Positions 40,715 through 46,378 of a stretch of 46,378 bases of DNA are shown here, one piece after another (the first letter of the stretch is position 1; each line of letters opens with the position of its first letter). The notes below the pieces were generated by a model that searched no databases, was not told the DNA's origin, and saw nothing but the letters and a program-made list of their open reading frames with translations. This DNA comes from an uncultured Bacteroidales bacterium. GTDB lineage: Bacteria; Bacteroidota; Bacteroidia; Bacteroidales; Bacteroidaceae. The stretch spans positions 1 through 46,378 of the forward strand of contig CACYQI010000025.1 in NCBI GenBank assembly GCA_902776455.1, given 5' to 3'. Both the position numbers and the translations under genes were made by a program.

Positions 40715-40851
40715 ATTAGTACGCTGCAAGATAGCAAATTTATATGAAACGAAGCGTAGCCAATACGTGAAATGAGTGTAATTTGGGTGAAAAGAAGACT
40801 TTAATCCGTTTAATCAGTTCAATCCGTTGTTGAAAGAAGAAAGGCAGGTCG

Positions 40852-41898
40852 CTAATGAATCATGTTGTACCTGCGTATCTTCTCCAGCATCGCGTCGCAC
40901 CAAGCCTTGTTCCCTGACCGCTGAATGCGACAGTTGCCCGTGGCAGAGGGAGTGAAGATGGTCTCGGCCTGTTCGGTGAACACTACTGTGCCGCGCTCGG
41001 AGAGAGTGAAGTGTTCGTCGCCCTCTACAGCCTGGATGACGGCCATCGGGTCCCACATCATCTGCCCCGTGTTGCAGTCGCACTTCATATAGACCTGCTT
41101 GATGGGATGCGCATCCGTCCAGTTCACGTCAGCGATGACCTGTTCGGGCTTGTACTCGACGTCCTGCCCCACCTCCATCGGCGAGAACACCATGTCAACC
41201 TCCTTCGGCCAGAGGCGGAAGAACTCGCTGGCAAACGTGATGCCCTTCTCGAAGTTGAAGTCAGGCTCGACGGATTCGCCGAACACGCCGCCCATCAGAT
41301 AGATGCACTTCACCTTCTGCCGGACAAGGTCCACCCCGCCGAGCGGCGAGAACTCATCAGCCTCGGAGTCAAGCAACTGTGCCAAAGCGGGCAAGAACCC
41401 TACGGAGCAGATGCTCACGGAATGGTCGGGCTGAGCGGCAAGCAGACGGCGGTAGAGCTGCCATCCGTCGGGCAAAGAAGAATAGTCGGAAATCGAGCGA
41501 CGGAACATCGGCTGACCGTTCCCGTCGGTATAAGTGGGAAGGGCCTTGTAGTCTATCCATATTGGCGGATTGGCGATGCCTTGTCGCACATGTCCTATGG
41601 GCACATAGCCATGGCCGAAATACGTGTCCATGACGTCGGCACAGGCCGCATACTCCTCGCCCACGCGGTCCACTATCACGCCGAGCAAGCGGCAGCGTCC
41701 CTCGTCCTGATAGCGATGCAGCATCTCCAGGGCAAAGAGGTCGTCGGTCGAAGAACCGATGTCGGTGTCGTAGATGATGAGCGCCTCAGGCTTGTCCGTA
41801 ATGGGTGGTGTAACGTCATCGTCCGCCGAAGAGCACGACGTTATTATTATTGTGCCGCACACAATAGCGGCGAGCATCCATAGAAGATGCTTTTTCAT
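40852..41898 (-). CDS. Inosine/uridine-preferring nucleoside hydrolase-like lipoprotein
   Basis: A 348-residue protein: signal MKKHLLWMLAAIVCGTIIITSC with lipobox TSC, an SSADDDV linker, then the nucleoside hydrolase core. ALIIYDTDIGSSTDDLFALEML matches the calcium- and ribose-binding DTDxGxxxDD motif; VSICSVGFLPALAQLL, KCIYLMGGVFGESVEPDFNFEKG and MMWDPMAVIQA (late catalytic Asp) follow in order. Enzymes of this family release a base from nucleosides. The lipoprotein signal places it in the envelope, which suggests extracytoplasmic nucleoside salvage. Start ATG 41898 gives the proper signal. Confidence 0.9.
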   Translation of the reverse strand: MKKHLLWMLAAIVCGTIIITSCSSADDDVTPPITDKPEALIIYDTDIGSSTDDLFALEMLHRYQDEGRCRLLGVIVDRVGEEYAACADVMDTYFGHGYVPIGHVRQGIANPPIWIDYKALPTYTDGNGQPMFRRSISDYSSLPDGWQLYRRLLAAQPDHSVSICSVGFLPALAQLLDSEADEFSPLGGVDLVRQKVKCIYLMGGVFGESVEPDFNFEKGITFASEFFRLWPKEVDMVFSPMEVGQDVEYKPEQVIADVNWTDAHPIKQVYMKCDCNTGQMMWDPMAVIQAVEGDEHFTLSERGTVVFTEQAETIFTPSATGNCRIQRSGNKAWCDAMLEKIRRYNMIH

Positions 41899-41952
41899 TT
41901 CATAGCGCATAGTAAAATTTCAATCCTGTTTCTTTAACAGCTAATCGCGCTG

Positions 41953-41960
41953 CAAAGGTA
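41953..41960 (-). promoter_or_regulatory. -7 box TACCTTTG for the nucleoside hydrolase
   Basis: Matches TAnnTTTG on the minus strand, 54 bases upstream of the ATG; GTTG occurs 20 bases further upstream as a weak -33. Confidence 0.6.
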
Positions 41961-42127
41961 CAACATTTCCCGCAATCTGGCAACACATACCCGCAAAAGC
42001 ATCAAAAGACACCCACCGAGCTACACATTAATATATAATATATACGCAAACCCATCCAAAAGCAAGAGGGCGTGTCAAAATACAATTAATATAATATAAA
42101 CAACGGATTACACAGATTTCACGGATT

Positions 42128-42270
42128 TAAGCCCTTACAGAGTGAAAACAAGCAGAGTAACAGGGTGACAGTACTGTCACCCTATCGTCACCCTACCGTC
42201 ACCTCGCATCCTATTGAATCACAACGTAATAAACGGAAAGGTGACGAGGTGACAGTGATTAAGCAACATC
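42128..42270. repeat. GTCACC-rich dispersed element, copy 2
   Basis: Collinear with 14218-14380. At 42162-42183 it has a perfect 22-base palindrome whose left half is AGGGTGACAGT. It is followed by ACCCTATCGTCACC units and AGGTGACGAGGTGACAGTGA. No gene lies from 41899 to 42353. Confidence 0.8.
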
Positions 42271-42353
42271 CTCACACTCTCCTCCTCCTGCACTTCCCGG
42301 AGACCGCACGTCCACCTGCCTTCGCCTCCTTGTTCGTTTGTTGCTTTGGAACA

Positions 42354-42572
42354 TTACTTTATCAGAACCTTGCGACCATTCATGATGTTGATGCCACATT
42401 GCATCTTATTCAAGCGCTGGCCGGCGAGATTGTAAATCTTTAAGTCCTTTCCTTTAGGAGAGGATTTAGGAGAGGCTATCCCTGTCGCAGTCTCTTCCCC
42501 GGCATAGCTCACGGCTTCCGTGTCTGCGAAGCGTACGTTATAGAGCCTCGCTGTGCCTTCTCCGTTGATATT
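42354..42572 (-). pseudogene. Second C-terminal fragment of the surface-protein family
   Basis: Encodes NGEGTARLYNVRFADTEAVS, then the SPKSSPKGKDLKIYNLAGQRLN segment, then NIMNGRKVLIK and a TAA stop. It is about 90% identical by eye over bases 19055-19200 to the fragment at 18973-19310, including the inserted CCCTAAAGGG element. Homology stops near 42572 at GATATTGG; the upstream sequence is unrelated, so only about 70 codons remain. Confidence 0.75.
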
Positions 42573-42715
42573 GGCAATAAGAGCGTGCCTCGTTGGCTAA
42601 CACTGCACGCCTCGTTTTTGGGGATGACGTGCGATGATTTCTTTTTCGTCGCTCCGCCTGCACCTGACCGAAGGGAAGAACTCACGTTAAGTGAGTTATG
42701 CAATAATCAAACGGC

Positions 42716-42749
42716 AACGGCTTCCACTGAACTCTCAGTGGAAGCCGTT
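42716..42749 (-). terminator. Strong hairpin terminator
   Basis: AACGGCTTCCACTGA pairs perfectly with TCAGTGGAAGCCGTT over 15 bp with a four-base loop. It lies 30 bases downstream of the small-peptide gene. A second hairpin CTCAC-GTTAA-GTGAG is at about 42681-42695. Confidence 0.7.
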
Positions 42750-42779
42750 GTTTATAGACAAGTTCCTGATGTTTGAACT

Positions 42780-42941
42780 TTACCATTCATCATCCCAGAC
42801 ACTCTTGTGTTCTATGGCGAGGGCGTTGCCTGGAGGCTGTGGGTCATCGGTGTGAACACTTTGGGCTGTCTGGGAATTTGCCATCATCTGTTTGAGGTGA
42901 AGAGTGATTATCTCTTCATTTGGACTGATATATCTTTTCAT
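42780..42941 (-). CDS. Small peptide (53 residues) downstream of the LRR gene
   Basis: ATG 42941 to TAA 42780 encodes 53 residues: MKRYISPNEEIITLHLKQMM, then ANSQTAQSVHTDDPQPPGNA, then LAIEHKSVWDDEW. It starts 14 bases after the LRR stop and is followed by a strong terminator, so it closes that operon. There is no signal peptide or membrane segment. The N-terminal half looks helical, the middle Pro/Gly-rich and the end acidic and Trp-rich. Comparable short peptides with KKYISPxxE...MMA starts and acidic tails occur in Bacteroidales; whether they are precursors of modified peptides is unproven. Confidence 0.65.
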   Translation of the reverse strand: MKRYISPNEEIITLHLKQMMANSQTAQSVHTDDPQPPGNALAIEHKSVWDDEW

Positions 42942-42955
42942 AGTTGTGACTGTTT

Positions 42956-44476
42956 TTATTTGAAGAGAATCTTCTTTCCATTGATGATATACAGTCCATT
43001 TCCTGGAGCGCTGACCTTCTGTCCCTGCAGATTATAGATGTCTTCTGCCGTAATGTAATCTTCGATGTTCTGCAATGCGGTCGGGTCGTCGTCGTCAAAG
43101 GCGAGGCGGATAGCCTTTACATTCGAGACGCTCGCTGTCGGCAGTTGCAGATAAGCCTTGCCTGCAGCAAGCTCTCCGCTGGAAGAAAGCGTATAGAAGC
43201 CGACGCCGTGACTGCCAGTCGATAGGATGAAGTTGGTGTAACTGCCTTCTGTGGGAGAAATGGTTGTGGCGGTCGTTACGCCTTTCAGGAAGTTAGAGTA
43301 CAGCATATCTGTTGTTGTAGTAGGAATTTTGTATGTGCCTGGGTCGCCTACTATGTAAAGTCCCTCGCCTGCAGGCACTTCATCTACTCTTGTCAGTACA
43401 AGCCTACCTGTAGAAGGGCTGAACCCGCTGGCAATGTAAGCCCTCAACCCACTTACCCCAGAGAAGTCCAAATCACGCGTTGAGCTGTATGTGGCATAGC
43501 CTGAAGAACCAATCTCTACTTCTGTTTCTTCCACAACACCGCCTTTGAATACACTCGTTGTCCATTCTGCTGCGATATAAGCATCTCTTTTTCCCTTCGG
43601 CACAGTTAACACACAATCCGACGATATCCCTTCAAAAGCACCAGCACGAAGATTAAAAGGCTCTTTTATTTTTGAAACGACAGAGGTCAGACCGCTGCAA
43701 CCATAGAAGGCATAATCACCGATTGTGGTCACACTAGCAGGAATAGTAATAGAAGACAAATTTACAGTAGAAGGCTCAGTGTAATTATCGAACGCTCCTG
43801 CCCCTATGCCTAATGTACCGTCTCTCAATGTGATATTTGTATTAGCTGGCATAGAACCCTTATATCTATATGCGACATTACCTGCATACACCATTCCATC
43901 CGGCTGATTGTTATACCAAGCAGTACCATCAAATACAAATTCGCTATCATCGTCGGAAAAACCTATGTAACTCAAGTTACTGGGAAAGGTAATGTCTGCA
44001 AGTGAGCTACAGTCCGTGAATGCACCCCATGAGATTGAGGTTACACTCTCAGGTATTATGATGGAGGTTAGACCGCTACAGTCTCGAAAAGTAGCAGGAG
44101 AAATGGTGGTCAATACGTTTGGAATAGTAAAAGAGGTCAGGCCGCTGCAGTCTTCGAAGGCACTACTACCGATGCTTGTCACGCTGTTGGGGATGGTGAT
44201 GGAGGTCAGGCCGCTGCAGCCTTCGAAGGCATTACTACCGATGCTTGTCACGCTCTCAGGAATAGTGATGGAAGTCATATTTGTGCAATCAAAGAAAGCA
44301 TCGTCTTCTATACTTGTCACGCTGTTTGGGATGGTGGTATTTTGGCAACCCGCAATCAGGGTGTTTGTGGCAGTTTCAATAATGGCATTGCAGTTGTCAC
44401 GGGAATCATAGGTGGTATTACCGGTTTCAACCTGAATGAAAGTCAGGCTAGAGCAACCAGAGTATTTGTATATCAT
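42956..44476 (-). CDS. BspA-like leucine-rich repeat protein lacking a signal peptide
   Basis: The frame gives 506 residues. LRR_5-type repeats of about 23 residues (CSGLTSITIPNSVTSIGSSAFED and relatives, about residues 48-150 and 230-265) are followed by a KGKRDAYIAAEWTTSVF spacer, a beta-rich region beginning EIGSSGYATYSSTRDLDFSG, and a C-terminal AEDIYNLQGQKVSAPGNGLYIINGKKILFK sorting-type motif. Surface proteins of this class bind host or bacterial ligands. The first residues MIYKYSGCSSLTFIQVETGN enter mid-repeat with no signal sequence, and nothing suitable lies upstream, so the 5' end has probably been lost. Confidence 0.85.
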   Translation of the reverse strand: MIYKYSGCSSLTFIQVETGNTTYDSRDNCNAIIETATNTLIAGCQNTTIPNSVTSIEDDAFFDCTNMTSITIPESVTSIGSNAFEGCSGLTSITIPNSVTSIGSSAFEDCSGLTSFTIPNVLTTISPATFRDCSGLTSIIIPESVTSISWGAFTDCSSLADITFPSNLSYIGFSDDDSEFVFDGTAWYNNQPDGMVYAGNVAYRYKGSMPANTNITLRDGTLGIGAGAFDNYTEPSTVNLSSITIPASVTTIGDYAFYGCSGLTSVVSKIKEPFNLRAGAFEGISSDCVLTVPKGKRDAYIAAEWTTSVFKGGVVEETEVEIGSSGYATYSSTRDLDFSGVSGLRAYIASGFSPSTGRLVLTRVDEVPAGEGLYIVGDPGTYKIPTTTTDMLYSNFLKGVTTATTISPTEGSYTNFILSTGSHGVGFYTLSSSGELAAGKAYLQLPTASVSNVKAIRLAFDDDDPTALQNIEDYITAEDIYNLQGQKVSAPGNGLYIINGKKILFK

Positions 44477-44654
44477 TTTATATCAGTTGTTTACGTGTTA
44501 AACGGTAGAAAAGTGAAGACGTAGATTCTGTGAGCGATAAAAACGTCGAAGATTTAACACTTTTAACTTTATGAAACCACAAAAAACACTAAAATTAGCA
44601 GAATTTGAGTTGTTATTATGACTTAAAGTGGATGCTTCCTTCGATGGAGATTAT

Positions 44655-44679
44655 AAACTGCGACGGTCTGTCGCAGTTT
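44655..44679. terminator. Orphan terminator-like hairpin
   Basis: AAACTGCGAC pairs with GTCGCAGTTT across a five-base loop, followed by TTAC on the plus strand. No gene on either strand reaches it, so it may mark a deleted gene. The rest of 44477-45012 is AT-rich and empty apart from the promoter box at 44970. Confidence 0.6.
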
Positions 44680-44969
44680 TACTTTGAACAACCTAATTGG
44701 CTTTGGGGTATAAGTTTGAGGACGATGATAATATCATAATTTATATTACGCGCGTGAGAATACGTCAAGAGGGGAATCGCGAACTATTACCAATTCAGTC
44801 GTGTTACTGATGTGCAAGAGGGAAAATAAGCTATCGGATAACAACTTCGGAGCACAAACTGGTGTCAATTTGCTATCTCAGTATCTATTTTGTAGTTAAA
44901 TATGTATAAAATCGTATCGTAATTACAAAAATTAAGGATAAATACACTTTCTTTATCAGATATTATTTA

Positions 44970-44977
44970 TATTTTTG
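44970..44977 (+). promoter_or_regulatory. -7 box TATTTTTG for the ATPase gene
   Basis: Matches TAnnTTTG 35 bases upstream of ATG 45013; TTTC occurs near the -33 position. Confidence 0.5.
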
Positions 44978-45012
44978 TAGCAAAATTACGATAATAAACA
45001 AAATATTGTAGC

Positions 45013-46342
45013 ATGATACGAGATTTTTGGGTAAAGAACTATCTTTCCATTCGCGACAAGCAGGAATTAAGCTTCGTGGCCAAGGGACCTTCTTCAGAAC
45101 TTGTCACCGAAGTTGCAGATGGTGTGTTCTTGTATAAGTTGGGCATCCTATATGGTTCAAACGCTTCGGGCAAGTCGAATATGCTGATTGCCATGAACGA
45201 GGTGTTCCGCCTGTTAGTCATGCCAAAGGCTGATGCGACAGTCGAAATTGGCGGTTGCATACCCTTTGTGCTTACCAAAAATGAGCCAACGGAAATGCAC
45301 GTGTCATTCTATGCCGATGGCACCCGATATGACTACGATGTCAAATTCAACGGCAAACACATTCTGAGTGAAGCCTTGTACTATTACCCAAATAAATCCA
45401 AATCGCTGTTCTACGAGCGTAGTTTTGTGGGCGAGAATGTACAGGCCGACATCAAATTTGGCGCGAGCCTCAAACTGCAAGTCAAGACGCAGGAGAGCAT
45501 CCGCGAAAACACCTTGAACAACCACAGTGTACTGTCCGTTTGCCGAAAGGCAGCCTTGAAAGAAGATATAGCTCCATTCAACACGCTTCACGCTTGGATT
45601 ATGTCCAATTATCACGACGTAGATGGTGATGTAGAAAAGGGACTTGTTGAAATCTTGAAGGATGCTTACAGCAATCCTAAGAAGCGTAAGTTCTATAACA
45701 CCATGCTCCAGAAAGCCGACTTGAATATTCTAGAATATCGTCCTATTGTTGAAGACCGCATTGTACCCAACGATTTCCGCGAGCGTATCCAAAAGGAAAA
45801 TATCCCAGAGGAGATGAAAGATGTTCTGTTGAAGCCCACAACAGATTCTATCACATTCTTGAACCATTCCGACAATGGCGACTTTGACATTCCACTCAGA
45901 TGGCAGTCAAAGGGCACTCAGAAATACATCCGCATATTGGATGCCTTGTACGACCTGATAACGAGTCCTCATGTGTACTACCTTGATGAACTGCTTGTAC
46001 GACCTGATAACGAGTCCTCATGTGTACTACCTTGATGAACTGGGCGAGGACCTGCACAACGACTTGTTGTACTACTATCTCAATGTCTTCATCTTCAACT
46101 CCGACAAGTCGCAGTTGGTTATCACGAGTCAGGAGACTACCCTCCTGTCGCAGGACATGATTAATGAGAACCGAGGTGTGGTGTGGTTTGTCGAGAAGAA
46201 TAAAGAGACAGCTTCGTCCGAATATGCTCGTGGCGACTCCTTTGGCTTGCACAAGAACCTCTCGCTTTACAATTCATACCGCATAGGCCGATTGGGTGCC
46301 AAACCAGAACTGGGTAGTATCTTTATAAATCTGGAGGACTGA
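45013..46342 (+). pseudogene. AAA_15-type defence-like ATPase disrupted by a 49-bp duplication
   Basis: An SMC/ABC-like ATPase of the kind found in abortive-infection systems. MIRDFWVKNYLSIRDKQELSF opens the fold, and YGSNASGKSN (residues 47-56) is Walker A. The central helical region follows, then WQSKGTQKYIRILDALYDL and HVYYLDELGEDLH with Walker B. The first frame stops at 46035 after LVRPDNESSCVLP because a perfect 49-bp tandem duplication (45945-45993 and 45994-46042) shifts the frame inside Walker B. The second frame then continues HNDLLYYYLNVFIFNSDKSQLVITSQE...GSIFINLED to 46342. Removing one copy restores a 426-residue protein. The next ATG is one base downstream. Confidence 0.88.
45945..46042 (+). 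repeat. Perfect 49-bp tandem duplication
   Basis: Two identical 49-base copies beginning CTTGTACGACCTGATAACGA and ending CTTGATGAACTG abut at 45993/45994. Because 49 is not a multiple of three, it changes the reading frame of the ATPase gene. Confidence 0.95.
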
Positions 46343-46343
46343 T

Positions 46344-46378
46344 ATGGGAAAGCTACGACAAACAGCACTCATCCTGGG
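46344..46378 (+). CDS. Start of a downstream partner gene, cut by the window edge
   Basis: ATG 46344 follows the ATPase stop by one base, and the frame stays open to the edge as MGKLRQTALILG. The basic start leading into a hydrophobic strand with Gly resembles the beginning of RloB/TOPRIM-type proteins (ALILGEG...), which commonly follow such ATPases. With only 11-12 residues this is a context-based guess. Confidence 0.45.
   Translation, partial: MGKLRQTALIL

Overview
The window reads as a chromosomal segment from a member of the Bacteroidales, most likely Prevotellaceae or a close relative. Several genes are preceded by the Bacteroidetes-type promoter (-7 TAnnTTTG, sometimes with TTTG 19 bp upstream). 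Exported proteins end in IYNLxGQ...NGKKVLIK-type C-termini. The gene sets (DUF4199/GT2/ApbE, ruvX-def-TPR-thrS-infC-rpmI-rplT, the three-gene glycogen cluster, GH84) are typical of that order. These assignments come from family recognition by eye; no search was run.

Layout. 1-2.8 kb: a phosphosugar mutase cut by the window edge that appears to lack about 43 internal residues, a hypothetical gene, then SRP RNA and tRNA-Thr(UGU) three bases apart. 2.9-6.8 kb: a tightly overlapping envelope operon (DUF4199, GtrB-like GT2, two small exported proteins, ApbE). 7.1-13.1 kb: a Crp-like regulator facing a two-gene surface-protein operon, one protein a 1382-residue repeat protein. 13.4-14.1 kb: a DUF4160/DUF2442 pair. 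14.7-23.5 kb, minus strand: the translation cluster ruvX, def, TPR, thrS, infC, rpmI, rplT, split between the TPR gene and thrS by a block holding two 5'-truncated genes placed head to head. 23.6-25.9 kb: a SPOR lipoprotein, a YtxH/holin-like trio and msrA. 26.3-30.5 kb: an esterase and a GH84 enzyme, then a second Crp/Fnr regulator. 32-38.2 kb: a glycogen-handling operon (debranching enzyme, glycogen synthase-like GT, GH57) running by overlap into a ThiD-AraC fusion. 38.5-42 kb: acyltransferase, exported protein, nucleoside hydrolase. 42-46.4 kb: accessory DNA with a gene remnant, a BspA-like LRR protein without signal peptide, a 53-residue peptide gene, and a likely defence ATPase disrupted by a perfect 49-bp tandem duplication and followed by a TOPRIM/RloB-like start.

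The strongest genome-level signal is the number and variety of short repeats. They include imperfect repeats of 7-bp units (AATGGTC, GATTAAG, GTGAAAA, TTTACGA, GGGGCAA), a 9-bp family (AAGGTCTTT), a 93-bp element in three tandem copies plus one inverted copy, 22-bp palindromic arrays at two loci, a 0.3-kb dispersed element and CCCTAAAGGG-cored inserts. Many sit exactly at gene ends, and several lie in frame inside genes (TPR signal peptide, GH57 tail, ThiD, GH84, surface-protein C-termini), so they appear to have moved into coding DNA. One array abuts the start of rplT, which has no ATG.

Limits: the window may be a metagenomic assembly. The 49-bp duplication, the truncations and the internal deletion could partly be assembly artefacts. 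Family comparisons rely on remembered consensus sequences.
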